Assembly (NCBI GenBank): GCA_009746045.1
Contig: RPFO01000041.1
Span: 8,431,841 to 8,495,840 of the forward strand
Direction: 5' to 3'
Length of the DNA: 64,000 bases
From: Mesostigma viride
Lineage: Eukaryota; Streptophyta; Mesostigmatophyceae; Mesostigmatales; Mesostigmataceae
The translations under genes and the position numbers were made by a program. Every line of letters starts with the position of its first letter. Positions within the stretch are counted from its first letter, which is position 1. A model generated the notes under the pieces. The model did no database searches. It was given only the letters and a program-made list of their open reading frames with translations, and was not told where the DNA came from. Positions 22,379-34,545 of this stretch are shown here, one piece after another.

Positions 22379-23846
22379 CTAGCTACCATCCCCTGTAAAT
22401 AGTCAATCACCCCTTGGGGAAGGTGTGCTGGATGTACATAAGGATGGGGGTGTGCCCCTTGTGCAGCACCAAGGGTGTAAAGATGTTGTTCTTCCACTGG
22501 ATTGCAATAACAATGCTGCAGCTGAATTCCCTATGCCTCATGCAGGTGGTGGGTCTCCAGCAGGTGCTGGCCTGGAGGGCCAAGGGACCTTGCTGGAAGG
22601 GCCTGGAGCGGTCCAGGGTGCAGGGCCTGGCTTGGGGCGTCAGGTGGCCTGCAGGGAAGCCCTGGAACCTCAGGAGTGGATCATGTGTCCCCACACACGG
22701 TTCAGACGTCTCGCCAGGTCAGTACTGAGAGAGTGCTGAGCTATGCTGAGGCTGGCCATAGTTGCATCACATGTTTGGGCATTCTGGGCAGGCAGCAATG
22801 TTTGCTTGGAAGCTAGGTAGGGAGCCTTTGTGGGAGGCTTGCCAGGCTGCTGCTGAGAACTGTGGTTGCCAGGAGAATGCTGTTCACCCACCTCAGTCCC
22901 ATGCTAGGGAGCCTGCTAGGGAGCGTGGCGACATCCAGATGGATATCCAGCATATCAGGGGCTTGTATATATTGGTGGGGGTGGACAGGTTCAGATATAC
23001 AGGCTGATAGACGTTCTGCCTGGTATGCAGGAGCACCACTTGTTGTTGGGTATGAAGGCCCTGATCCCAGGCTTTGGGGTGTGCAAGAGTGTGCAGGCAG
23101 ACTTGCAGTTTGACTGTTTGCTCAAGCATCAGGACCAGCTGCCTTGTAAGCTGGTAGTAGTCCCCAGGGAGAGTCATGGGCAGCAAGGGGCTGTAGAGAG
23201 ATCCATACGTGAAGTGAAGACAGTGGTGCTAGCAGCAGAGTCAGTGCCACTTGTGGCATCTGCCTTAGAGAGGGCAGCCTGGTGTAAGGGGATAGAAGAG
23301 CAGCTGAACCACAGGGTTAACTATTACTTTGATGGTGTGGCTGTCTCTCCCCTGGCCCTGCAGTATAGCTTTTGCCTGAGAACGTGGTGCAGGCCAGTCT
23401 TAGGAAGGCAGATAGGTTATTTGCCCAGCTGAGACGTAAGGACAAGAACTGGAATGTGCTGAGGCCTCAGGTGGGGCTGAAGGTCAGGATGTGGAAGGAA
23501 CCATCTATTCCAGGCAAGCGGGGGAAGTGGCAGGATGGGGTTGTCACTCGTGTGGAAGAAGCTAACAGATCTTGCCTGGTGGCTTTGGAAAAGGATCCAA
23601 GGCACGTGTACAGGTTGTCCTGGGCTCATGTCAAGGAAAGAAGGCCACATGCAATCTGGCCTGCAGACGGGCCAGGCCCTCCCAGCTGGGTTGAGGAGCC
23701 AGGCCAGAGCCAGGCAGCAGCAGCTAACAATCCTCTGGTGGTGGATGATGGTCTGTCCCTGCTGGAAGATGACGAGCAGGAGAGGCTGCTGAAGCAACTG
23801 TCACAAGGCCAGAGGGGACGGGGCAGCCACCTAAGGCCCGGGGGCC
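22379..23846 (+). pseudogene. pol, integrase part, third body
   Basis: It is homologous to 10325-11801 and 50169-51645. It keeps HHMFGHSGQ, the DIQMDIQHIRG start of the integrase core, VQADLQFDC, GAVERSIREVK and the basic tail KVRMWKEPSIPGKRGKW. Frameshifts are visible near 22760 (one G lost), 22992 and 23372 relative to the better copy. It runs into the MITE at 23847. Confidence 0.78.
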
Positions 23847-24626
23847 ATCAAGTTTCGTTTAAGTGGCCAGCCGGAGCGGCTGCTTAGGTTTTAGCGGGCA
23901 AGTGTTCGAAGCGCGTCATTGGTGAATTACTGGGGAACTTGGGTTTCCCCGCGAAACTCCAACCGCACGTTCAGATTTCCAAATCTCAAGTAAAGTTCGG
24001 CGCAACTTTCTGAACGGGGGCAGTTGACGAGCAGCATCCCTCCGGACGAATGAATTGCGTTCCATACTTGCGCAAAATTTTGAAAGGTAGCTTGCGTGCA
24101 GCCCTACTAAAATTTGCGCGGACGTTCAGATTTCCAAATCTCAAGTAAATTTCGGCGGAACTTTCTGAACGGGGGTAGTTGGCGGGCAGCGTTCCTCCAG
24201 ACGAATGAAATGCGTTCCATACTAGCGCAAAATTTTGAAAAGGTAGCTTGCGTGCAGCCCTACTAAAATTTGCGCGAAGTGTGGGACTGAAAATTCGTAA
24301 CGGAAACTTTTTGGTAGTTGCCGTCACTTCCTCTTGTGCAAACATGTGGGAGTGAAAATTCGTAACGGAAACTTTTTGGTAGTTGCCGTCACTTCATTTT
24401 GCGCGAGTGTTGGGCTGAAAATCCGTAACGGAAACGTTTTGGTAGTTGGCGTCACTTCCTTTGGTTTGACTGAAAATTCGCTGAAATTCGCTGAATTCGT
24501 ACCGTAGCCTAATTTTTAGTACCTCGAAGTGACGGGGCACCTAAAAATTTGCCCACAAGTACACTTGGCAGCGCGCTCACTGGGAAAAATTGTACAGCCG
24601 CTCCGGCGGGCCACTTGAATTGTAAT
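23847..24626. mobile_element. Same pol MITE, second good copy
   Basis: It is near-identical to 11802-12584, at the same position between integrase and protease, including both tandem arrays. Its right end differs slightly (GAATTGTAATGTTCATG) and the GCC on that side is lost. A shared insertion point shows that this body and the first are copies of one another, not independent elements. Confidence 0.8.
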
Positions 24627-26720
24627 GTTCATGCGGACGTCATCCGAGCACTCATGCGCAGCAAACATGATCCCAAGGTATCCAAGCTCACGGGGTGGGG
24701 GTCGTGCTGGGCAGCTACAATGGAAGTAGATACCAACTCACAGGTGTCTGTCATCAGTCAGGGAAGAGGATGCTGTAGGCTTGCAGATATGTCATCCCAG
24801 TTGCTGCTTGCTGTCTGATTTCTCAGGAAATCTCGAAGATCCTAGGGAAGTGAGTGTGCCTATCTTAGGGGTGCCCACCACGTGTGTGTAGAAGGGCTAT
24901 CAGGGGCCTGCCATACTGGGTCAGAACTTCTTGTGCATGCCAGGGGTTACCTTGACCTCTGATGAGTTGGCACTAGAAGGCAGGGCAGCCTCCCCCTTGA
25001 AAGATATCACTATTCCCAGGGTCTTGCAGTGGCGGTGAAGGCTGTTAAGAGTCAGCAGCTGAGGGTCCTCAAGGTCAGGAGCCCATAGCTGAGGACCTGT
25101 TGATCATCCCAACCACCTTTGATCCACGGCAGTTAGGGGTAAACAGGTACCAGATAGCTGCTCACAGTCCTATTCCCTGGCGCCAGTTAGTCGAGATGAT
25201 GCAAAGCCCCAAGATGGCTAAGGCATGGACTCTTGGCTTTGTTGCTTCTGGGCATGAGTGGATAGTTTCCAACTGTGCAGAACCTGTGGATGAGCTGCCA
25301 GAAGTTCACCAACTGCTCAGATTGATGTTTGTCCTCAAGCTCAAGGAGGTAGATGGTGTCCAGGTGCCACATGTCAGACCAGTTGTAACCGAGTATCATG
25401 GCACTGGCCAGTTGTTAGATGAGGAGCTCTATACTCCAGGGATGCTGCATGACACGTGGAGGATTCTGCTGTGTATATTTCTGTCTTTTCTGGTTAAGGG
25501 TGTGCCCTATAGCTCTGTGCTGATTGATTTCAAGAGGGCTTTTCTTAAGGGTGACCAGGATCAGGCTAGGCAGACTTGGAGAGATATCCCTCCTTTCTTT
25601 GTGACTGTACCTGCTGTCTGGAGAGCAGAGATAAAGGCCAGGTACCTGAGAATTCTGAAAGGATTGGAAGGTCTCAGGTCCAGTCCCATCATCTGGAGGA
25701 AGAGCCTAGAGAAGTTCTTGAAGAATACCTGTGGCTTTTCTGTGTCTCCAGTGGATCCCTGTTTGTTCCAAGGGTCCCACAATGGCCTCCCTGTCTTTGC
25801 CTCACTGCATGGTGATGACCTGCATCTCATAGGTCCACCAGACTGGGTTGAGGCTGTTTTGGCCAAAATCCAGAAGCGATTTGAGCTCGGTAAAATACAG
25901 CACATGGTGGAGAATGAGCCTATGGTCTTCTGTGGCATGCAGGCTACGTTGTTCCAGGCGAAGGGCTCGTGGTTCATCAAGATGGAGGGTGGTAAGGACT
26001 ATCCACAGCAGATTATAGATGCATTGCAGGAGCCCATCACGCAGGCTAGGTGTGCTACCATCAGGGGCATGCTGGCATGGCTTGCAAGTATATGTGCCCC
26101 TGACTTGCTGGTCTTGAGTCGACTTACTGATTCCCAGCTAGTTGAGGTGGGTGCTGAGAGTGTGGTGCAGGCTGTCCTGATGTCTCCCCCTCTTATCCTG
26201 GGTCCTGTGGACTTGTACAAGCCCCTTGACATGATCCTCTATGTAGACAGTTCTATGGACAATAGGAAGGTCACAGAGGTCAGGAGCAGGGCAGCAGCAT
26301 TAGTTACCCTGGAGCAAGATCACACCTCACTTGTTACCTGGTACAGTCGGTTGCAAAACAGGGTTACACCCAGCGCTGATATTGCTGAGTGCAGGGCAAT
26401 CTGTGAAGGGCTGCATGCTGCTCTATACTTGAGGGAGCTCTTCTACCAGCTATGTCAAGTGGCTTCCTGTAGATTGCAGCTGCAACACACTGGTGAGGAC
26501 TGATAGCATGGGCATGGTGCAATTTGTGCACAGGCAGCTGGCCAGGAGCAGGGACCTTGTTGACTACTTGCTGCTCAAGGAGATGTCCTACCTAGCTCAC
26601 ATTGAACATGTGCCTGGTGTGGACAACCCTGCAGATGCCCTCACCAAGCTGGAGGAGAAGGCGGAGCGGCAGTACCCCCTGCTCCGTGGGCTCATGGACC
26701 CCTTACACGGGCGGCCATAG
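24627..26720 (+). pseudogene. pol, protease-RT-RNase H part, third body
   Basis: The protease segment (about 24640-25090) has several small indels. From about 25100 the frame is open for 467 codons and is identical by eye to 13073-14476, with DFKRAFLKG, GLRSSPIIW, HGDD near 25808-25819, YVDSSMD and AECRAI. The RNase H end sits in a shifted frame (26493-26720), exactly as in the first body. Confidence 0.83.
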
Positions 26721-29326
26721 AGACCAGGCCTTGCTTCAGCTTGGGTGTCCCCAGTGGGTTGTTTGACCAAAGTGCCAAGTGGTGACTGGTGCTTACTGGT
26801 TGACAACCGGTCCTTCAGGGTTAGGTACACCCTCCTGGACAGGAGTTGGTGTGGAATGCACTCCTACCAGCAGAGAATCCTGCCTGGCCCTCCCCATGGG
26901 GTTCAGAAGAGTCGCCAGGACTTAAGTCGACGCCTTTGGCCTCAAACAGTTAGGCCATGCAAGGGCAACCCGAATGCTGGTTCTTACAGGTTGCTGTACA
27001 TATGTTTTCTAGTGCTTGTTTCCAACCTGTTGCTAATAATGAACCTGGTTGTGTGACCATGTGGTACATGGTTGCCAGGGAGCCACATTCTGGGTTATAT
27101 AATGCTTGAATACAACATAATCGTGTCACTCTCATGTTGTTCTCATGGTTTCGGCTTTTTTCTTGTAAACGTTGGCTGAGCGCCGACGGCTGAGGCTATG
27201 GCGGTACAAGAAGTGCCTCACCAGCCTTGCGCTCAGCATGGGTGCGGGGCTAAAATTTGTTAACCAAATTTCCGGCATCCATGATCCCTGGCTGCTTAAG
27301 GCGGTTGGGATTCATGGCTGCCATTGGCCCGGAATTAATGTCCGGGTGATCGGGGTTTAAATGCGAAGCGGGGGCTGATGCATTATTTAATGGCTGGTTT
27401 GTTTGAAAGAAACGGCCAGCTGGCCGGGTTGGGCAAGGGCTAGCTTGCTTGATGGTTCCGTACCTGGGGATGCTTGCGCCTCGGGTTGGGCTGTCGGCAG
27501 GCTGGCCTGCCTTTGAGTTGTCTCGTACCTGGAAATGCTTGCATTCCGGGTTGGGCTTGGCTTGAGGGCCGCCGCGGCTCGGGGGGGTAAAAAATTTAAG
27601 TCACCGTTGTGGGACACGGAGCCTCGGCGCAGGAGGCAAGGGCTGAAAACCAACTTGATTTCGTAATCAGTGGTATTTCCACTTTTTTGTACGGAAGGAG
27701 TGTTTATGTGCTCGGCACTAGGTTGGTTGCTCTTCAAAAAAGTTGTAAACTGGGCGTCGGCTGGAATCAGCGGCGCCAGTCAGCAGCTTTTGCTTTGACT
27801 TTGTGTTCCGCGACAGCACCCCTTAGCGGACCAGAGAAGAGGTCGGCAACGAGGTCAGCGGGGGCCCCCGAGTGGGGTCAAAAATGCGAGCTGTGTCGAT
27901 TGACAGTGCATGAATTTTTGTGCATTCACAGTCGCTGGGAATTAAATCTGTTTTCTGGCAACGGAGAGCGCCCATCGCGACAGGACAGCTTTTGACGGGA
28001 AAGGAAATGGTGCTTCTTTAGCGGACCGGAGGGCCAGGAAGGGGAGGTTGGGTAATCGCGAGCCATGCCTAAGGAGTTCTTAATAGCGGTTCTGTAACCG
28101 CTACCTGTCTGTATGCATCTACTTATTGTTTTAACAAAGATGCTGGTGACTATGGTGAGCAAACGGGTGTATGAATCGGATTTCTTTGAAAAGAGTTTCT
28201 CGAAGTGAGGCGGGGAATAAGGCCGCTCACGGGAGCCGCCTGGATGGTCGGCTGAACCGGGCGGGTTTGGCAGATGTAACCGGATTTGGCTAATGGCTGG
28301 CGACCTGGAATTGTTAGTAGGGGCAGTGGCCCTATTGTGCTACAATCTCGAAACAATCTTATGCTTAAAGTTTGACAGGGCCGGGTTTGTTGAACCGGTT
28401 TGTTGAATGATAATTAGAACCTTTCGGAAAGGGTATTTGATTGGTTGTTGTTTTTGTGGTACGGTAGGTGTCGCTACATTCTCAGGTTGGCGTGTTAAGT
28501 TAAGCTCGGTTGCTGATGTCAGCCCCGTGCTAGGGCAGTTTGACTACTTTGGCGGCGTAGTGACATTGTTGTGGTCTTTTTTCTTGTCCCACCCACCCAC
28601 CCTCTTTGGTGGCCTGGTCTGCGCGGGTAATCGCGAGCCATGCCTAAGGAGTTCTTAATAGCGGTTCTGTAACCGCTACCTGTCTGTATGCATCTACTTA
28701 TTGTTTTAACAAAGATGCTGGTGACTATGGTGAGCAAACGGGTGTATGAAGTAATATTTGTCTTGTTCAAAGTTCCAGGTCACCTATAAACCTGGAGGTT
28801 GGGGTGGGGTTCAATTCCCCAGCAGAGCCACAGCCTGGCATGGGTGATTCCTGGGCTTAACACCCAGTGATGACATGGGCTCCCCAATAAGGCAGTATTT
28901 GCATGGGTGCTACCTAAGTCTCTTTGAGCATAAAAAGGGAAAGCTTGGCCAAGGCGGGCGCCATAAGAACGGGCGCCTGTGATAACTGTGAAAGATCAGG
29001 AACTCACAATAATACGTTCTTGGCATCCTTTAATCCCAGCCATTGGACTAGGTAATGTGACTTGACTTTAATCTAGCACCAAGTTCCCAAGGAAAGGTTG
29101 GGAGCTGACCAAGGGGTCAGGGGATAACCTGGGGTGACCTCTGATTCACTGGCCAGTATGATTCACTGGTCCAAGGGCATATATGTTGTTACCCAAAAGG
29201 AGGCAGGACCCTGGGCCCTAGCAGGTCTGATCAACCTCAAGGGACCAAGTGGTCTGTGGCTGAGTGGGCACAAGCAAGGTTAGGCTTGTTTCAAGCTGGT
29301 CCAGCTCCAAAAGAAGAAAGGGTTGG
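26721..29326. other. 3' non-coding region, second copy
   Basis: It is almost base-for-base the same as 14694-17298 (one extra G in a G run near 27585 is the clearest difference). It carries the same 126-bp direct repeats, T-arm relic and polypurine tract, here ending at 29326 against a complete 3' LTR. Confidence 0.8.
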
Positions 29327-29973
29327 AGTTAGCATTTTGGGCAACCAATATGCTAAGTGGATGCAGTTTGGAAAGACCTTTCCAACGCCGTGCTGACCGC
29401 CTGAAACAGACAAGGGACGAGAAAGATATGAGGTCCCGAAGTCCTAGCCGTCCGGGGCCGACTAGGGTGCAGTCCTCTGGTATAGTGGGCAGGACACGTG
29501 GCAGGCCGTGCCTGCACAGGCTTAGCCTGACTATCACGTGACTGTGGTCCACGTAGACCAGGAGGAGCAGCAGCCTGTGACTGGTGGGGTACTGGAGCTG
29601 GCACAGGACTGCAAGGATACTAGACCTTGCAGGCTTGTGACAGGTCCTGTACTTCCTAGGTTGCAGAGTCTAGGCAAATCCAGCTCGTCCTGGCTCTGCA
29701 CTGATGCCAGTGGACGTTGGGGATTTGCTTGCACGCCTGCACGTGCCTCGTCACGCCGATGGGAACGAGGAACAACGCAAAGGATATAGCTTGGTCATGG
29801 GGGATGACCAGCTATCTTGGCAAGCACGAACCGTGGGCGCCCTCATTGGACGTGGAAGTGACCACCGTGGTCGTGACTTGGTGCACGGGTTAAAAGGTTG
29901 CTGCCTGCAACTTTGGCTCATCCCGTTGTGCGTGAAAGACCAGGAGCTCACGCTCTGGGCTTTGTTGCTAACT
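29327..29973 (+). repeat. 3' LTR (647 bp)
   Basis: It begins AGTTAGCATTTTGGG after the purine run and ends GTTGCTAACT. The next five bases, TATAC, repeat the five bases before the 5' LTR at 7071-7075, defining the end of the insertion. It lacks the 2-bp TA present near 7212 in the 5' LTR. Confidence 0.88.
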
Positions 29974-29978
29974 TATAC

Positions 29979-30344
29979 AAGGGCAAATCTATCGGCCATG
30001 CCAGGCACCGCCTGGGGCTTCCTTGCATTTGTGTCTGGTGTCCCACGTTGACATCCTGAAATTGCACAGCTGCTCAGTGCCTCGCCAGCTTGCTGTGTAC
30101 CAGCATTCGGCAAACTGCCCTTGTGACGAATGTCAGTGAAATTCAGGTCCGCCCAAAAGTTCCGTCAGCAAATTCAGCGGACTTGGCGCGTAAGTACAAC
30201 TGAGATCCGCGGCGTCAGTACCGGGCCGCGGTATAGCAACCCGCACAAGGCTGCGGACGTCAGAATTACGCTAAAACCTGGTAGCTACTCGTACCATGGT
30301 AGCTAAAATCTGAATTGCGGACGTGATAAATCACGGACGCGACA
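29979..30344. repeat. LTR-like unit G, copy 1, right part
   Basis: This is the continuation of 6320-7075 after the retrotransposon insertion. It matches 31438-31803 with very few changes and ends CACGGACGCGACA. Two bases, GC, separate it from copy 2. Confidence 0.82.
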
Positions 30345-30346
30345 GC

Positions 30347-31803
30347 TGTCGCGTTCGCGTGCCATATCATCCTGGACTGGTCATTACCGCTACTTGGAAT
30401 GCATCCACTATCAGCAGTAATCATGTGTGTGATATGCCACCTCCCCCCCCACTCTTTAGCTCACAACAACGTGAGAGCAAAAAGTGAAAGAAAGGCATCT
30501 CACACAAAAGAAGGAAGCCCAAAGAGGGCGTCATTCCAGGCAGCAGCCGAAAAAAAAATAAATCCAGCTGCTCACAGATGCTTTTCCAGGATCAGGAACA
30601 ACCTTAACATGCATGCTTTTAAAGGCTTAGCAATAACCCCTTCAATGGCTTTTTACAGGGAAAAGCCTAACCTCTTCAGATGCTTTTGAAGGCTAAGCAA
30701 TAACCTCTTCCTTGTGCTTCCCTGGGTGAAGCAGGAGGAACCCCCAGGCTGGCCGGACTGAACCCATCATGGGTTGTTCGTCCGTTTAAAATGAGAATGT
30801 AAGGTGCGGTCCTTTACGGCACCGCCACCTTCATGACAGGCAATCCGGCCCAATCAGCCGATTCTTGAGACAATGCTTTATCATCAAAGCAACCGAAAGA
30901 CCTTTCAATTCCAATGAGATACACGACGAATTACAAAGACTGTCGAGTTGTAATGTTGTAGTTATAAGAGCAGCTGCGAGGCCCCTTGGGTGACGCCACT
31001 GCAGGCCCCTTGTGGCGGCAGTGCGTGTGTTCCCGACCTAGTTCCTACTGGCATGCATGCCAACGACGACCAGGGTGCCCAAAGGCCCTGTCCCTTGTCT
31101 CGTTCTCAGTCTTACACACATTCTTAACAAAACCAGTACATTGTCGTATCCGTCAGTCCATCCTCATGGCAACTGACTGCATGCAACCACTCACGGGGGC
31201 TGCTCCGGGCTGCTCGAACTATTTCACCCCATGAAGACAACAAACCAGTTGTGAGGGAGAGTAACGGACGAACAAAGACCATCATGGTTCGTTGCTCATC
31301 CTTCTATACTGCTCAAAGCTCAAGCCTGGCGGCTGGCGCCACTAGCGCCACTTTAGACATCAGCCAATCATAACATTGTCTAATTTCCGACAAGCTAAAC
31401 TTCAAGCTTTATCTGTCCATAGCGAACACAAATATACAAGGGCAAATCTATCGGCCATGCCAGGCACCGCCTGGGGCTTCCTTGCATTTGTGTCTGGTGT
31501 CCCACGTTGACATCCTGAAATTGCACAGCTGCTCAGTGCCTCGCCAGCTTGCTGTGTACCAGCATTCGGCAAACTGCCCTTGTGACGAATGTCAGTGAAA
31601 TTCAGGTCCGCCCAAAAGTTCCGTCAGCAAATTCAGCGGACTTGGCGCGTAAGTACAACTGAGATCCGCGGCGTCAGTACCGGGCCGCGGTATAGCAACC
31701 CGCACAAGGCTGCGGACGTCAGAATTACGCTAAAACCTGGTAGCTACTCGTACCATGGTAGCTAAAATCTGAATTGTGGACGTGATAAATCACGGACGCG
31801 ACA
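30347..31803. repeat. LTR-like unit G, copy 2
   Basis: It starts TGTCGCGTTCG and ends CGGACGCGACA, so the ends are 11-bp inverted repeats with one mismatch and have the TG...CA form of LTRs. It contains a 335-bp insertion (about 30452-30786); without it the length is 1,122 bp, equal to copy 1. TGGG precedes copy 1 (6316-6319) and follows copy 2 (31804-31807), a possible 4-bp target duplication around the pair. No coding region is seen, and a TIR transposon is a possible alternative to an LTR. Confidence 0.7.
30452..30786. repeat. 335-bp insertion within unit G copy 2
   Basis: It is absent from copy 1 at 6424/6425. It contains an A-rich run near 30550 and two related blocks with AGATGCTTTT and GGCTAAGCAATAACC. 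No clear target duplication or inverted ends are seen. It could be a small SINE-like or filler insertion. Confidence 0.5.
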
Positions 31804-32417
31804 TGGGGTCGACAGTAATTCCTGGGCTGACAGGAATTAGGTGCTGAACCTACGACGGTATTGGATTAATACGTCGTACGCAGGAAATAGGAACCTTAAC
31901 CTGTGGTCTGATGGTACCGCAGGCTTAGTCCTGGACTATTGGGTGCAGACGCAATAATCACTGTGTGGACTGTACTCTGTGGTCACTGTGCCTGTATGGC
32001 AGACCTACTGAATAGGATCTGGACGCTGTACAGGTTGTTAATACTGTACCGGGGGTGTTAATACTGAGCAGGCCCTACGAAGCTGCTCAGGCCTAGCAAA
32101 GCACAGTGAACAAGTATATAAAGAATAGGCCAGTGCCAACTGGTAACATCTCTTGCGAGCCCGCCTCACGTGTGTTGCCTTGACTTGGCAAACTCGTGTC
32201 TAAGCCTCAAGTGTCTGAGCGCTGTAACATTATCCAATTTTAACAAAGCTCACATCCAACCACATTCACACAACTGCTGCATTGCAACCATATCCTTATA
32301 CATTGCGTTTAAAAACGTTAACTCAAATTACAAGCAGTCTCGACGGAACGACCAGGAGGGTTGTTGCTGTGTGCTGCGTGCAGCGTTGACGACGTGGTGA
32401 AGATCGTCGGGTGTCGA
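31804..32417. promoter_or_regulatory. Leader with TATA box before the ORF at 32418
   Basis: No reading frame is seen. A good TATA box, TATATAAA, lies at 32115-32122, about 300 bp upstream of the ATG at 32418. The region may be the promoter and leader of the interrupted ORF, either of an element or of a host gene. Repeated TTAATACTG motifs occur near 32040-32065. Confidence 0.4.
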
Positions 32418-32588
32418 ATGGTGCAGGAAGAACAACCGCAGCAGGATTTCCAGTTTCCTCGCCAGTCTTCTGGTGGTTCTATATCCCCTGAATTGCGTCG
32501 TGTGGTTCGAGATTTATCTTTATTGCTTGCAGATCGGCCACCCGTTGATCGCAACTTTGCGCAATTCGTCGACGACCAGGTCGAGGAT
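32418..32588 (+). pseudogene. Unknown ORF, first part (57 codons) cut by a retrotransposon
   Basis: The ATG at 32418 starts MVQEEQPQQDFQFPRQ and the frame reads 57 codons, with a helical LRRVVRDLSLLLA segment, to the insertion point of the element 32589-45214. Removing the element and one copy of AGGAT lets the frame continue in phase at 45220. No family is recognised. The Gln-rich start and helical body resemble first ORFs of LTR elements, but a host gene is possible. Confidence 0.5.
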
Positions 32589-33396
32589 TGTTTGGATTGG
32601 GAGAGGAAACTAATGGGTTTTACACAATGCCTTGTGCTTGGCCTTGCTACCCACACACCTTGCAGGTGCTGAAAGAAAGAGAGGTTGAAGACAATTTACG
32701 TGGAAGAATAAATGGCTTTATTAGAATATAATAGTTGGAGAAGAGCTTGAATGGAGGTTGAATGGAGGTACCTGCCCTTAGGGGGCAGTTTCCTTTTATA
32801 CCTTTTAGGCTAGGAAGGATGACATCAGCAATGACATCATCACAGAAGCTTGTAGAAACATCCTAGCATATTCCTAGCATATTCCCAGCATATTCTCAGT
32901 ATAGTCCAGGAATATTCCTGGCATATTCTTAGAGCATTCCTAGAACATTCTAGACATGATCCAATGAGCTGGCATAATAGCTAGATGCCAAGTGTCTACG
33001 TAATAATGTGCCACATAACATAATTAATAAAGTGACACATCTCTTCTCCTTGGAGTGACAAGTGTCATACAATGAGTCTACCCACTTGTCATCATGTAAG
33101 TCATAACATGTGTCATCATGAGCTTCCAACACTTGTCAGCTCATGGACCAAACACTTGTCCAATAGGCCATAGCACCACTTGTCAATCAAATACGTGATG
33201 CTACTAGGCTGACTCAGGTTACAAGTCATCCATGTCCAAGTATAGGACTATGGCACATGAATATTGATCAGCTCATTAAGCCCAATTCATCTAGCTTATC
33301 AAAGCTATCAAATTCTCAGTCCATAAGTAATAAATCCAACAAGAAATAAATCAGGCTGGGATATGTTGTGGCCAGGTGGATATAATATCCCTAACA
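32589..33396 (-). repeat. 3' LTR of the gag-protease-TM element
   Basis: It is 808 bp, TG...CA-ended on the minus strand. It matches 44407-45214 except for an A/G difference in CTTGTC(A/G)TCATG. Multiple short ATTCCTAGCATA-type repeats occur in its middle. Confidence 0.92.
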
Positions 33397-33404
33397 CCCC
33401 CCTT
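33397..33404 (-). other. Polypurine tract
   Basis: On the minus strand AAGGGGGG lies immediately before the TGTTAGGG start of the 3' LTR, where plus-strand priming would occur. This confirms the element's orientation. Confidence 0.75.
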
Positions 33405-34545
33405 AGCCACATGGGCACAAAGCAAAAGATGACTGGGTAGGTGGAATCTCAACACCCCCCTTAACCACATGCTCGTAGCATGCCGTCCAGTTGCTAGCAT
33501 AGTGCAACTGAAAATGAAGATGCCGTCCTCGTGAAACGCTTGAAGCTCCAACATGCGGTCGTGAGCCGCACTACCGCCACTGATCCCCCCCCGGCAACGC
33601 GAATGAGTGTCCTACCATAGCAGCAACGCACTAGCTGCCCATCCTGGATGGCTGATACCCAACCCTTAGTTGGAAAAAGTGCTCTAGATGCTACATTCCC
33701 CCCTCACTCAAAGCGGCTGCCCATGGACACAATAGGGGCACACGGTCCCACACATATAATACGGCAACACATGCCAACAAAGAAGGTCCCTATGAGCTAA
33801 CCCAAACGGTATAGAGGTAGGGTAACGGCAACAACACGTGCTGTACACACACGGAGCAACATAACATACGCCATCTCACAAAATAAATGACACCAACACC
33901 ACGTTTTACGCCAAATAAACGGGGTGAGCAAACAAACATATTGGCAACAAATGCCACACAAACAAGGTACAATACAACCTTCAACACAAGACACAGTGGC
34001 CATAACAGATAAACGCGCTTCATAGCAAATTAGAAAACAGGACGTGCAAAACATTACCGCCACAAAGGCGAACACAAGTAACGATTACTTGGTCACGATT
34101 CACAAATCAGTGCCCGAGAGTAAACATTACGTCCGACATTACAGGCTATGCCGACATGCACAGCCAAATTCGACAGAAAGGACGTAAGCATTTGCATACA
34201 AGCAATGCTCTCAGCACAAAACAAAATAACACACGCGTCACAGGCACTCAACTCACGAAAACAAGTCGTAGACGACGATACAACGGCGCTTCACTACGCC
34301 GCACACTAGTGCCACAAATAGCGTGCAAAAACTCTGGATATACACTCCAGCTACGTAGAAAACGTCTCGTGGGAACAATGCCGAAATGCGTGGGCGATTG
34401 CCACTGAACGCATGGCAAAATAAACACATAACTGCTGGAAGAACACAAAGAAAGAACCAGAAAACGCACGCTTACGGCGCCTCACAAGTTCCAGCAAACA
34501 CGACACAAAAGTCGACATACAAGTTAATTTCCCACAGACAAAACA
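33405..34545. other. 3' non-coding part of the element
   Basis: About 1.1 kb lie between the end of the gag-protease-TM frame and the polypurine tract. No convincing coding region is seen on either strand, and the sequence is rich in CACAA and AACA words. Autonomous copia elements would carry integrase, RT and RNase H here. Confidence 0.5.

Larger units (their letters stand above)
7076..29973 (+). mobile_element. AGTTAGC-family LTR retrotransposon, internally duplicated (22.9 kb)
   Basis: The outer LTRs (7076-7724 and 29327-29973) begin AGTTAGC and end GCTAACT, and the whole is flanked by the 5-bp duplication TATAC, so it entered unit G as one insertion. One full body (7725-17298) contains ORF1, gag, pol and a 2.6-kb 3' region. 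It is followed by 127 bp of LTR, then an indel-rich second copy of the pol region (17426-21046) and a third copy running from mid-gag to the 3' LTR. All three pol copies share the same 783-bp MITE, so they descend from one element by duplication or are an assembly expansion. All pol copies are frameshifted, so this locus cannot make a complete Pol. Confidence 0.85.

Noticed and set aside
30399-30689. 96-codon frame in unit G copy 2
   Set aside because: It spans the boundary of the 335-bp insertion and has no counterpart in copy 1.
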